NCBI GenBank assembly: GCA_965242915.1
Contig: CBDETN010000028.1
Span: 186,001 to 250,000 of the forward strand
Direction: 5' to 3'
Source: CAJXII01 sp965242915
GTDB taxonomy: Bacteria > Campylobacterota > Campylobacteria > Campylobacterales > Arcobacteraceae
Length of the DNA stretch: 64,000 nt
Under the pieces are notes generated by a model, which saw only the letters and a list, made by a program, of their open reading frames with translations, did not search any database and was not told where the DNA came from. The translations under genes were made by a program, and so were the position numbers. Below are positions 56,018-64,000 of the stretch, piece by piece. How positions within the stretch are numbered: the first letter of the stretch is position 1; the number at the start of each line of letters is the position of its first letter.

Positions 56018-56992
56018 TTAATAATAAAACCCTTCATCAGGAAGTTTTCCACCTATAGTTTTAGAGTTATTCTTTTTTAGTACATTAAAGAAAAACTCTA
56101 AATCTTTTTTAGCATCTTTTGCCGTAACTGCATTTAATTGAACATACTCAATTGAATCAGTAACGCCTTGGGCATCTAACATTTTTACATATTTGACAGC
56201 TAATTCACCAGCCTCTTTTGGATTATTTTTATACCATTTTAATGATTTAGCATACTCTTCATTGAATCTTTTAATTACATATTTATTGTTAGATATATTA
56301 CCAACTACTGCCATTCCAGCTTCTGGTATTTTGGTTTCAACTTTAAAAGTTTCTCCCCACTCTTGCTCTAACATATTACTTCTATATAAATCAGGTGCGA
56401 TTAATTTTAATGGGAAAGATCCTGTCTTTCTTAATGCTATTGAAGTTGCAGGTTCTGCTAATAAAGCATGATCAACTCTTCGCAAAATTAGCATCTGCAT
56501 CGCATCAATTGGCGAATTTAAATATCTAAGTTTAAAATCTTTTTTTGGATTTAAACCTTGTGCTTTTACAATCTCTTCAAAAACAATATCCGGCATATCT
56601 GCTCGAAATGGCATAGCTATTTCACAGCCAACAAAGTCTTTTAAAGTTTTTTTAGTTTTATCTCGTGTAAGTATTCCTAATATTCCCCAAACAGAAACAT
56701 TTAAAAGTTTTATATCTACACCTTTATTATATAAATTGGCTGCTACATTAGTAGGAACTGCTATAAAATCTGCTCCGCCTCTTAAAGTAAAAGCTCTAAG
56801 TTCATCTGGACTTTTCCATAACCTAAACTCAACTTTTTTAACCACATCATCTAATGCACCAGTTTCAATCATATGAAAAAGTGGATGTGACACAGATGCC
56901 ATTGGACCACTTAATACTAACTTTTCTAATTTTTGTGCTGCTGCATTTATTGTAAACAATAATGCAACTATCAAACTTAATTTTTTTATCAT
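56018..56992 (-). CDS. ABC transporter substrate-binding protein, NMT1/SsuA-like
   Basis: 324 aa starting at ATG 56992, preceded by GAGGAAAAT; a longer reading to 57046 would overlap the Fur-like site. A signal peptide (~1-20, ending NAAAQ) precedes a two-lobed type II binding protein fold with GGADFIAVPTNVAANLYNKG and DHALLAEPATSIAL, seen in nitrate/sulfonate/thiamine-precursor binding proteins. It is the probable partner of the permease and ATPase 3 kb downstream. The ligand is unknown; Fur-like sites suggest a link to iron. Confidence 0.82.
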   Translation of the reverse strand: MIKKLSLIVALLFTINAAAQKLEKLVLSGPMASVSHPLFHMIETGALDDVVKKVEFRLWKSPDELRAFTLRGGADFIAVPTNVAANLYNKGVDIKLLNVSVWGILGILTRDKTKKTLKDFVGCEIAMPFRADMPDIVFEEIVKAQGLNPKKDFKLRYLNSPIDAMQMLILRRVDHALLAEPATSIALRKTGSFPLKLIAPDLYRSNMLEQEWGETFKVETKIPEAGMAVVGNISNNKYVIKRFNEEYAKSLKWYKNNPKEAGELAVKYVKMLDAQGVTDSIEYVQLNAVTAKDAKKDLEFFFNVLKKNNSKTIGGKLPDEGFYY

Positions 56993-57027
56993 TTTATTTT
57001 CCTCGTAAATCAAGACTTCTTTATATG

Positions 57028-57048
57028 TATTGATAACCATTATCAATA
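57028..57048. promoter_or_regulatory. Fur-box-like palindrome before the binding-protein gene
   Basis: TATTGATAACCATTATCAAT(A) is a near-perfect 21-bp palindrome (arms TATTGATAA and TTATCAATA), 36 bp upstream of the binding-protein ATG. It is the best Fur-like match in the window. Confidence 0.7.
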
Positions 57049-57086
57049 CACGAATGATAGTAAAATTAAACTTAAAATTTAATTAA

Positions 57087-57108
57087 TAATGATAATAAGT
57101 ATCAATAG
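57087..57108. promoter_or_regulatory. second Fur-box-like site in the divergent promoter
   Basis: AATGATAATAAGTATCAATA, with GATA..TATC arms, in the same intergenic region on the side of the Cys-rich small gene. With the site at 57028 it would place both divergent genes under common iron control. Confidence 0.6.
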
Positions 57109-57186
57109 ATATTGTCAAAATAAAAGTTAATTTAAGTTATATTTATTATAATAACAACTTAATTAATAAACTAATAAGGAGAAAAG

Positions 57187-57342
57187 ATGGCAGAGAAAAT
57201 ATTGGCATGTGATAATGATAACTGTTTAAAAAAAGATGAGTGTGAAAGATACGGACTTTTTAAGGCTGGAGCAAAAGAGTATAAAACATTTAATGGTACT
57301 CCGGCAAAGGGTTGTGGAAAATTCATAAAGAATACAAAATAG
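57187..57342 (+). CDS. 51-aa cysteine-rich small protein
   Basis: ATG 57187 follows a strong AAGGAGAAAAG ribosome site. Cysteines are at 8, 13, 19 and 43 (ACDNDNCLKKDEC and KGCGKF). The pattern suggests a four-Cys metal or Fe-S site in a tiny cytosolic protein; there is no signal peptide. Two Fur-like sites lie upstream and the gene is divergent from the binding-protein gene. No family is recognised with certainty. After it, 57343-57500 holds no clear gene. Confidence 0.7.
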   Translation: MAEKILACDNDNCLKKDECERYGLFKAGAKEYKTFNGTPAKGCGKFIKNTK

Positions 57343-57500
57343 ATAATGAATATTAATTTAAAACAGATAGCTACAATTAGATTGCCTTTTTGTAGTTTAG
57401 ATGAGGTTTAATAATTAGTTATCCTCACATAATAGAACTAAAATTAAAAAGTTATTTTTAACAATAAAAGATATAATGATGTAAATTAACAGGATTAAAT

Positions 57501-58052
57501 ATGATTGAAGTTTTTGTTTTAGCTTTTGCACTAAGTATGGATGCATTTGCAGTATCAATTGGAATTGGTGTAAAAAGTAAAAATTTTAATAAATTTTTAG
57601 CCTTAAAAGTAGCATTTTTATTTGGTCTTTTTCAAGGAATTATGCCTTTGTTTGGCTATTTTGCGAGCATAGGACTTGGAAGTTTTATAGAATCAATTGA
57701 CCATTGGATTGCATTTTTACTTTTAAGTTTAATTGGTGGTAAAATGCTGTACGACAGTTTCGGAGAAAATATAGAAGATGAAATATCAAGTATCACAAAT
57801 AAAGTGCTTCTACTACTTGCCATAGCAACAAGTATTGATGCTATGGCAGCAGGTTTTACTTTAGAATTATTAAAATTAAATCCTTATGTGTCAATGTTAA
57901 TTATAGGTGTGGTTACATTTATGTTTAGTTTTATTGGAGTTTATATTGGAACTAAAAACGGTGCTAAATTAGAAGATAAAGCCGAAAAAATTGGAGGAAC
58001 AATATTAATTGGAATTGGTATAAAGATTTTAATTGAGCATACTTTGATGTAA
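57501..58052 (+). CDS. mntP: manganese exporter MntP
   Basis: 183 aa with six membrane helices in two repeats. The acidic motifs SMDAFAVSIGIG in helix 1 and SIDAMAAGFTL in the second half are the MntP (DUF204) metal-site signatures. It exports excess Mn(II), relevant where iron and manganese balance is managed. It starts ~160 bp after the Cys-rich gene on the same strand; no Mn riboswitch was recognised in the leader. Confidence 0.93.
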   Translation: MIEVFVLAFALSMDAFAVSIGIGVKSKNFNKFLALKVAFLFGLFQGIMPLFGYFASIGLGSFIESIDHWIAFLLLSLIGGKMLYDSFGENIEDEISSITNKVLLLLAIATSIDAMAAGFTLELLKLNPYVSMLIIGVVTFMFSFIGVYIGTKNGAKLEDKAEKIGGTILIGIGIKILIEHTLM

Positions 58053-58363
58053 TGTTTTTAAAGAAGAATATTATAAATAACTATCTCAAATAATCATATA
58101 GGCTTCCGAATACTCTGGCTATATGCATTTAAGTATTGGTATCACTTTAATTCCACTATATTATATGGAAAAATATCCTTACTCTTTATTATTTTATCTA
58201 CAAATCTATTTTTTGTATTTTGTGATATTTTTTTAAATATTTAAAAAAACCTTGCAATGAAACCAATGAGAAATCGCAAGTCTTATATGCTGTTTTGTAT
58301 TAATTGTTAAATTTCGATATTAAATTATTTTAGGAGATTGATACATTACAAGGCTTTTCTAAA
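58053..58363. other. intergenic stretch between mntP and porin
   Basis: About 310 bases with stops in all frames and no convincing gene or RNA. A weak hairpin-like run (TTTTTTTAAATATTTAAAAAAA region near 58228-58250) could end the mntP transcript. Confidence 0.45.
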
Positions 58364-58394
58364 AATTTATAGGGGTTTTAAGACCCTATAAATT
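58364..58394 (-). terminator. terminator of the porin gene
   Basis: AATTTATAGGG / CCCTATAAATT form an 11-bp stem around a 9-nt loop. The stem touches the porin stop codon (58393-58395), and a short T-run follows on the minus strand. Confidence 0.75.
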
Positions 58395-59535
58395 AAAATG
58401 TAATTGCAATTGCAACTTCTAAATTTTTTGTATCATCAATGGTACAACCTGTTTCACCATCAAAATCACCATAAGCAATACTTAATGTTACATTATCGCT
58501 AAATCCATATTCTAAACCTAAGTCCATCTCAGTTGCATCTACACCCTGAATATCTGCATTTATATATGTAGCATTAGCAGTTAAATCATCACTAATTGCA
58601 TATGATAATGGAATAATATAAGCTGAAGTATCTTTGGTGGCACTTGAAGTAATAGATGTTTTTTCAAATATCATACCCGGTGCAAAATCATCTCCGCCTT
58701 TCATCCCTTTTTTTAGATTTATATAAGATAAACCGGCAGTAAATCCAGTTGATACTTCAGAACTTGCCGTTAAAAAATAACCTTTTTGAGTTGATGGATC
58801 TAAAGAGACACCAATCATATCTATTTTTTTAGACATATATTCAGCACCTAGTTCAATACCGGCAACCGTACCTGTAATATAACTTGTAAGTACTTTATTT
58901 TTATTTTCTTTATCAGCTGCAGCTGCCGGAGTATTTCCATCACCTTTGTTTGCATAACCTTTAGCATATCTTGCACCAATCATAAAAGCACCAACTTTTG
59001 CATCTACTCTTATTGCAGTTGCACCTGTATCACCTTTATTTTTATCAGCCTCTTCCTCATTAACTATTTTAGAAATTACAGTAACTTTTATATCTTTAGC
59101 AACCGGTACATTAACACCAACTTTCCAAGATTCACCACCATCATCAAAAGCATCTGTACCATAAGTGAAATTTGGTGCAAGACCTAATACAACTTTACCT
59201 TTACTATCCATAATCGGTAATACTGCATAAGCATGTTTTATTCTTAAATCTTTATTTGCAGCTGCATTTGCTTGATTATCATCATAAGCTGTAAAAGTAG
59301 TATAAATCTCTAAACCATTGTCAGATTTAGCATCAAGATTTAAATTAATCTCCGCTGTTCTTTTGTTGATTGTAGCAGTGTCACTTTTCTCTTGCACTTG
59401 TTTTAATTCAATATCTCCACTTAATTCTATATTATCAATATTTGGAGCTGTTACAGTTCCTGCAACTGCACTTGAACTTAACCCGGCAACTGTTATAGCT
59501 GCTGCCATACTTAATTTTAATCTATTTTTTAACAT
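58393..59535 (-). CDS. outer-membrane porin, Campylobacterota major type
   Basis: 380 aa. A signal peptide (~1-25, ending SSAVAG) is followed by repeated amphipathic beta-strands (IELSGDIELKQ, AEINLNLDAKSDNGLEIYTTF, TANATYINADIQG) and ends in an aromatic residue (VAIAITF), as expected for BAM insertion. It is similar in layout to epsilonproteobacterial major outer-membrane porins. It would admit small solutes and may feed the nearby inner-membrane uptake systems. Confidence 0.88.
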   Translation of the reverse strand: MLKNRLKLSMAAAITVAGLSSSAVAGTVTAPNIDNIELSGDIELKQVQEKSDTATINKRTAEINLNLDAKSDNGLEIYTTFTAYDDNQANAAANKDLRIKHAYAVLPIMDSKGKVVLGLAPNFTYGTDAFDDGGESWKVGVNVPVAKDIKVTVISKIVNEEEADKNKGDTGATAIRVDAKVGAFMIGARYAKGYANKGDGNTPAAAADKENKNKVLTSYITGTVAGIELGAEYMSKKIDMIGVSLDPSTQKGYFLTASSEVSTGFTAGLSYINLKKGMKGGDDFAPGMIFEKTSITSSATKDTSAYIIPLSYAISDDLTANATYINADIQGVDATEMDLGLEYGFSDNVTLSIAYGDFDGETGCTIDDTKNLEVAIAITF

Positions 59536-59653
59536 TTTTTATTTTCCTTTATTTTGTGTTATAATAAAGTTCAATATTTTTATATTGAACACTTTGGCTA
59601 GAGATGTTTACTTTGAACGGTTCATCTTTAGCTTTTTGACTTTCTTTTCTTTT

Positions 59654-59719
59654 ATGCAACTTAGTCGCATTAGAAAGTGGCATTCTATATTATAAGAGCT
59701 TAAATGCGACTGAGTCGCA
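59654..59719. repeat. pair of related palindromes upstream of the porin
   Basis: ATGCAACTTAGTCGCAT (59654-59670, one stem mismatch) and TGCGACTGAGTCGCA (59705-59719, perfect around a central G) share the core GCGACTNAGTCGC. They lie in the gap between the DUF4198 stop and the porin start. They could be terminator halves or an operator pair. The rest of that 264-bp gap has AT-rich repeats only. Confidence 0.45.
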
Positions 59720-59799
59720 CTTTATCTTTTGATAATATAATTTTATTTATTTCATTCGTTTTCTAAAGAAACCTACTTTATAGGTTTTACTAAAGAAAC

Positions 59800-60621
59800 T
59801 CATTTCATTCGTTTTGCTTCTATCCAAATAACTGCATCTTGACTTAACTCTTTACCTTTATATGTTTTATCACTACCTGCACCCAATGCACAAAATCCCC
59901 AGAATCCAGCCTTTGGAATAGCAAATGTAAATTCACCATCTTTATTTGCTTTGATACCCATAGTTACAAAACTATCTTGAGGAGCTTCAAATCTTGCTTT
60001 ACCCATAGAGTTTGTATCTAAATTTACATCTCTGTTAATATACTCAACTTCTATTTCAGCATAAGGTACAATTTTCCCGTTTGACTTTACAATACCTGTA
60101 AAACTACCGTGCTCCCAGATAGCATAAGGTTTTGTAAGTGGTACTATTTCAGCTTTTAGACCTAGGTCTGTATCCCAATCTGTAGGAGTACCTGCAACAT
60201 TTATAATAGTTTTTGTAATTTGTTGAATATAGATATCTTCATTTGCTTCATAGTATGGAGCTGGTTTTAGTATCATCACATGATCACCCATTCTTCTTGC
60301 TTTGTATTTTGAAGCATAGGCATGTCCACTATTGTGATTACCTTTAAATGTAATCTCTTTTAAAGTAGATTTTAAATCTTTTTTCTTCTCTTTATTGATT
60401 ACATAAAATTCTTCAACAGGTGCAAAATTTTTACTATCGTGCTGTTTACCCATATCCATAGTATGTTCATCTGCAAATGGATGTGTAAATACATGTCTCA
60501 ACTCAATTGTTTTTCCTTTTTCTAATGCCATATTTGGTGTGTAAAGCATCTGAAAATGTGCTGCTGCACTTGTAGCTAATATAGTTGTCGCTGCAACTGT
60601 ACTTAGTATCGTTTTTCTCAT
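59800..60621 (-). CDS. periplasmic DUF4198 protein
   Basis: 273 aa with signal peptide (~1-21, SAAAHF) and a beta-sandwich DUF4198 domain. It carries several histidines (HFQML, HVFTHPFADEHTMDMGKQHD) that could bind metal, a NHNSGHAYASK segment and a C-terminal AKAGFWGFCALG-like strand region. DUF4198 proteins include NikK-type accessory components of nickel/cobalt uptake. A Fur-like site lies 24 bp before its start, so iron or another transition metal is likely. Confidence 0.8.
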   Translation of the reverse strand: MRKTILSTVAATTILATSAAAHFQMLYTPNMALEKGKTIELRHVFTHPFADEHTMDMGKQHDSKNFAPVEEFYVINKEKKKDLKSTLKEITFKGNHNSGHAYASKYKARRMGDHVMILKPAPYYEANEDIYIQQITKTIINVAGTPTDWDTDLGLKAEIVPLTKPYAIWEHGSFTGIVKSNGKIVPYAEIEVEYINRDVNLDTNSMGKARFEAPQDSFVTMGIKANKDGEFTFAIPKAGFWGFCALGAGSDKTYKGKELSQDAVIWIEAKRMK

Positions 60622-60644
60622 TTTATTTCCTTTTTAAATTTAAT

Positions 60645-60669
60645 TGTAATAATCACTATCATTAGATAG
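60645..60669. promoter_or_regulatory. Fur-box-like site before the DUF4198 gene
   Basis: On the minus strand it reads TAATGATAGTGATTATTA, matching the GATAAT/ATTATC hexamer pattern of Fur operators at most positions. It is directly upstream of the DUF4198 ATG. Confidence 0.6.
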
Positions 60670-60816
60670 TTAAAAATTTAGCTAAATGCTAACTTCCAAG
60701 TACCTAAATACTTACAAATTAACACTTAGCACCTGAAAGCCGTAAATAAAACTAAACTGCTTTAGTTTTATAGGCTTGGAACCGTAATTGTTGTGCCAAT
60801 GGCACCAATGAAGGCA

Positions 60817-61119
60817 TTACTCTGTTATATCAGAACCCTTAATATATACTTGATGACCTTCACCGGCATCAAAAACTGCATTATAAGTTCCATTTGGTTT
60901 ATTAAATGTAACTTCACTATCTTCACTCATTTTTGCATTAAAGATAGCTTTTCCTTTTTGTTCAATTTTAAACTTCACACCACTTGCACTGCTGCCATCA
61001 CTAAATCCACCTTCACAAGTGATAGTTCCATCACCATTGTCAAAGCAACTCATAATAGCCGTATGTGCAAAAAGCGAACTTGAAGCTATAGCTAAACTAA
61101 GGACTACTTTTTTAATCAT
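60817..61119 (-). CDS. 100-aa secreted protein linked to feoB
   Basis: ATG 61119 lies two bases after the feoB stop with an AAAGGGGG ribosome site; an upstream reading inside feoB is rejected. A signal peptide (~1-18, SSLFA then H) precedes an ~80-residue beta-rich domain with Cys 25 and 35 (SCFDNGDGTITCEGG). It resembles small NikL/CbiL-like periplasmic domains. In the feoAB operon it may deliver or sense metal in the periplasm. No firm family assignment. Confidence 0.7.
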   Translation of the reverse strand: MIKKVVLSLAIASSSLFAHTAIMSCFDNGDGTITCEGGFSDGSSASGVKFKIEQKGKAIFNAKMSEDSEVTFNKPNGTYNAVFDAGEGHQVYIKGSDITE

Positions 61120-61120
61120 T

Positions 61121-63646
61121 TTATTTTCCCCCTTTCTTAAGATTTCTTTCATTATTTTTATATATTTCAGCAGTTTTTGTACGAATTCTTAAACCACCTT
61201 TCCAATTTATAGTCTTAGATGGATACAATCCTAATATAAGAGCAATAGAAGCAACAGTTACATAAAAATATGTCATAGCCTCAACTCCGCTCCAGCCATA
61301 CATAGTCCCTAATGTAAAAACTCCAGAGGAGATAACTACGCCTAAAAACACTGGGAAGAATATAGCAAACATCATCCACTTATAACTATTTGTCTGCATC
61401 TTAACAACAATCATAGTAGCTATACAAGGTGGAGTAAGAAGCATAAATATAATAATAGCTACTGCATGAAGTGGTGTATATCCACTATTTTGAGCTATCG
61501 CATCTTCTGCTCTTTGAGAACTCACTTGGTTGTTTTCATATAAACTCCCCAAAGTTGCTACTGCACTTTCTCTTGCTGCAAATGAACTTAAAAATGCTAC
61601 ATTTATCTTCCAGTCAAATCCTGCATATTGCGTGACAGGCTCTACTGCTTTTCCCGCCATACCCAAAAGTGAATTTTCAACTTTTTCATTTTTAATATTT
61701 CTTAATATTCTATTTCTTACCTTGGCAAATTTTCTTAAAATTCTATTTATTTTTTTTGCTTCTTTATCTTTTCTTGGTTTGATAAACTTAAAGTAACTTG
61801 CATTTAAAGCTTTATAATTTTCATCAACTGCTAATGCTCCACTTCTTGAAGTAGTTGCCATCCTTTTTGACCTGTAGCCATCATAATAGTTCAATAGATC
61901 TGCAATCTCTTCTTTTGTATCCACCTCTTTATAGTATTTTGAAGTTTTTGCTTTCTTATCAAATACAGCCAAAGATTTAACTAACTGTTGATCATACTTA
62001 GTTTGTGATTCCTTGCTTATTCCTGGTAGTTGTAACATCGCAAAAAGTACAATAGCAACAGCTAAAACAATAGTAAGAACTTTATATATATAAATCCAAA
62101 CCCGCTGAGCTGCACTTAAAAGCACACCTTTAATCGTAGGCAAATGGTAAGGCGGAAGCTCCATAACAAATGGTGCAGTTTCACGAGTTTTTAGAAAAGT
62201 AGTTGTTAATATTTTAGCAACTATTAAAGCTGTAAAAATTGTAGCAGTTGATATAAAAAACATCATAATTGCCATATCAGGCTTAAAAAATGCACCTAAA
62301 AGCAAAGTATAAAATGGAACTTTTGCCAAACAATTCATATATGGAACTGTTAATATTGTGGCCATTCTTGCTCTATCATCAGCTATCCCTTTTGTTGCCA
62401 TAACTCCAGGAACGGCACAACCCCCAACCATAGCACCACCTAGAACTAACGGCAAAGTAGATTGACCGTGAAGTCCAAACTTTTTAAATATTCTATCAAG
62501 TATAAAAGCCATACGAGGCATATATCCAACATCTTCGATAATAGCAATAAGTGCAAAAAGTATAAAAAATATAGGAATATAGTTTATTAAAGCATTTGCA
62601 CTGTTTATCATCCAAATGGCAAAATCAGTTATCATAGGAACATCAGTTAGAAATGGAGCTGGAGATATATCTATCACAAAGTTTTTAACAGCTGCAAGAA
62701 GCGGCCAAGTATAATCAGTAAGTTTATAACCACCAACAATAGCAAGTTCATAAATCAAAAACATAATACCAAATAAGATAGGCAGTGCCAACCATCTGTT
62801 TAAGATAATTTTATCTGCTTTGTCTGTTAAAGTCTCACACCCTTTTTTTGTCTCTTTTATAGCTTTATGATATATAATATCAGCAGAATCATATCTAAAT
62901 GTTGCTAAAAATGAAACAGTATCTTTATCATACAAGGAATGAAACTTATCCTCCTCATCCTTTGCCATATCCTTTATATCAAAGTATTCTTTTTGTAGAT
63001 GCTCTATGATGGTTGTATCACCCTCTAAAACTTTTATAGCCATCCATCTTTTGTTTAAGCTTGAACGGCTATCAATAATTTTATCTTCTATAGCTTGTAT
63101 ATGCGGCTCTAGCTCTTCATAATTTATCTTAAAATCTTCGTAAATTTCTTTTGCTTTTGCTGTATCAACAATAGCTTTCATAATCTCTTTGCCACCTATA
63201 CCTTTAGCTCCGCTAGCTTCAACAACCTGACAACCTAACATCTCAGAAATTTTTGAACTATCTATCTCTATACCTCTTCTTTGTGCCACATCCATCATAT
63301 TAAGTACCACAACTACAGGCATACCAATTTCTAGCAATTGAAAAGTTAAATATAGATTTCTTTTGATATTTGAAGCATCTATTACATTTACTATCACATC
63401 AGGATTTTCTTCTATAATAAACTCTTTTGCTACTCTCTCTTCAAGTGAATATGAACTAAAAGAGTAAGTACCAGGCAGATCAACCATCTCAATTTTATGG
63501 TTATCATACTTAAAATTACCGGTTTTTTTATCTACTGTAACGCCAGGATAATTTGCTATATGTTGGTCTATTCCACTTACAAGATTAAAAATTGTAGATT
63601 TACCACAATTTGGCTGACCTGCTAATGCTACTCTTATTTTGCTCAT
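61121..63646 (-). CDS. feoB: ferrous iron transporter FeoB
   Basis: 841 aa. The N-terminal G domain has G1 GQPNCGKST, switch region PGVTVDKKTG, G3 DLPGTYS and G4 NMMD, followed by the GDI helical region (~170-270). The membrane domain has Gate motifs (GCAVPGVMA, AFLSSFAARESAVATLG) and the FeoB_C block. A long basic coiled insert (~585-665) separates the last helix groups. It imports Fe(II). It overlaps feoA by 4 bp and is followed by a small secreted-protein gene. Confidence 0.96.
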   Translation of the reverse strand: MSKIRVALAGQPNCGKSTIFNLVSGIDQHIANYPGVTVDKKTGNFKYDNHKIEMVDLPGTYSFSSYSLEERVAKEFIIEENPDVIVNVIDASNIKRNLYLTFQLLEIGMPVVVVLNMMDVAQRRGIEIDSSKISEMLGCQVVEASGAKGIGGKEIMKAIVDTAKAKEIYEDFKINYEELEPHIQAIEDKIIDSRSSLNKRWMAIKVLEGDTTIIEHLQKEYFDIKDMAKDEEDKFHSLYDKDTVSFLATFRYDSADIIYHKAIKETKKGCETLTDKADKIILNRWLALPILFGIMFLIYELAIVGGYKLTDYTWPLLAAVKNFVIDISPAPFLTDVPMITDFAIWMINSANALINYIPIFFILFALIAIIEDVGYMPRMAFILDRIFKKFGLHGQSTLPLVLGGAMVGGCAVPGVMATKGIADDRARMATILTVPYMNCLAKVPFYTLLLGAFFKPDMAIMMFFISTATIFTALIVAKILTTTFLKTRETAPFVMELPPYHLPTIKGVLLSAAQRVWIYIYKVLTIVLAVAIVLFAMLQLPGISKESQTKYDQQLVKSLAVFDKKAKTSKYYKEVDTKEEIADLLNYYDGYRSKRMATTSRSGALAVDENYKALNASYFKFIKPRKDKEAKKINRILRKFAKVRNRILRNIKNEKVENSLLGMAGKAVEPVTQYAGFDWKINVAFLSSFAARESAVATLGSLYENNQVSSQRAEDAIAQNSGYTPLHAVAIIIFMLLTPPCIATMIVVKMQTNSYKWMMFAIFFPVFLGVVISSGVFTLGTMYGWSGVEAMTYFYVTVASIALILGLYPSKTINWKGGLRIRTKTAEIYKNNERNLKKGGK

Positions 63647-63912
63647 ATATTTTCTACTTCTATTAGGTTTGCTTCACTTTTTCTAAGCGTAATGGTGTAA
63701 TTATGTATTTTTAACTCCATAGGATCATATAAAGGAGCTTCTCTTACTATCTCAACTTCACTTCCGGCAACAAATCCCATATCAAGAAGTTTATGCATAA
63801 GTTTTCCAGATGTATGAAGCTTTGCAATTTTATATTTTTGACCTTTACCCATACCATCCAATCTTCTATTTAGCTGCTTACCTTGACCTGAACCATCTTG
63901 CTTTAATCTCAT
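63643..63912 (-). CDS. feoA: FeoA protein
   Basis: 89 aa SH3-like protein that supports FeoB. The core reads KLHTSGKLMHKLLDMGFVAGSEVEIVREAPLYDPMELKI, shown here in part (LLDMGFVAGSEVEIV), with the family's final strand NYTITLRKSEA. Its stop overlaps the feoB start (ATGA). The first ~20 residues are polar and unusual; the ATG at 63912 is the only upstream start. Confidence 0.92.
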   Translation of the reverse strand: MRLKQDGSGQGKQLNRRLDGMGKGQKYKIAKLHTSGKLMHKLLDMGFVAGSEVEIVREAPLYDPMELKIHNYTITLRKSEANLIEVENI

Positions 63913-63938
63913 TTAATTTTACCTTTTTAGAATCAATT

Positions 63939-63957
63939 TTGATAATTACTATTGAAA
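63939..63957. promoter_or_regulatory. Fur-box-like site before feoAB
   Basis: TTGATAATTACTATTGAAA lies ~27 bp upstream of the feoA start and matches the GATAAT/ATTATC pattern imperfectly. feoAB is a classic Fur target, which supports the other Fur-like calls in this block. Confidence 0.6.
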
Positions 63958-64000
63958 TAATAACAAAGAGGAACTTTAATATAGCTTAATATTGATAGTT

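Noticed and set aside
57343..57500. Manganese (yybP-ykoY) riboswitch in the mntP leader
   Set aside because: No conserved three-way-junction core could be recognised; a 21-codon ORF there also has no support.
59318..59695. 125-codon plus-strand ORF over the porin start
   Set aside because: Mostly antisense to the porin signal peptide and first strands; no ribosome site or recognisable domain.

Overview
The window is about 30% GC and carries a Campylobacterota-type gene set: hemA-proS-hemC, a major porin of the epsilonproteobacterial kind, Mut7-C and macro-domain proteins, 7TMR-DISM kinases and NnrS. An Arcobacter- or Sulfurimonas-like genome fits best; this rests on gene content only. No rRNA or CRISPR array was seen. 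There are four tRNA genes (Leu, Arg, His, Pro) in one minus-strand cluster.

Layout. 0-10.4 kb is ordinary housekeeping: dxr (partial)-cdsA, a LolA-like/MMPL exporter pair, gapA-pgk-epd-like gap, a 2-hydroxyacid dehydrogenase, a CAP-domain secreted protein and purT. 10.7-21.6 kb is an insertion-sequence tangle around rnr, a thioredoxin and hemC. It holds an IS3-family copy, an IS256-family element split by an IS21-family element, a second truncated piece of that same composite, and a decayed IS110 element. A perfect 79-bp inverted repeat brackets most of it. 21.6-29.6 kb returns to core genes (DsbC-like, fxsA, proS, hemA, tRNAs, thiG, nnrD), with HD-GYP and SUI1 gene stumps cut at the same 18-bp sequence. 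29.7-38 kb is a second decayed mobile region: IS110 and IS3 remnants, two more IS3 copies, a 7TMR sensor kinase whose response regulator is broken, an ArdA antirestriction stump and a tyrosine integrase that has lost its catalytic tyrosine.

38-50 kb contains a co-directional run of UspA, hydrolase, mini-ORF, Mut7-C RNase, macro domain and dGTPase. It is followed by a radical SAM protein, a TonB-C-like protein, transporters, a FAH-family enzyme, a CBS-GGDEF protein and a sensor kinase. 50-64 kb looks like an iron-responsive block: NnrS with an SsuBC-type ATPase and permease, metE, a matching binding protein, a tiny Cys-rich protein, mntP, a porin, a DUF4198 protein, a 100-aa secreted protein and feoAB. 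Fur-box-like palindromes lie before at least five of its transcription units.

The best candidates for something undescribed are the Fur-box-linked ABC/NnrS/Cys-rich/DUF4198 block and the Usp-to-dGTPase run. The clearest structural results are the reconstructable IS21-in-IS256 insertion, with its second copy, and the 79-bp inverted repeat.
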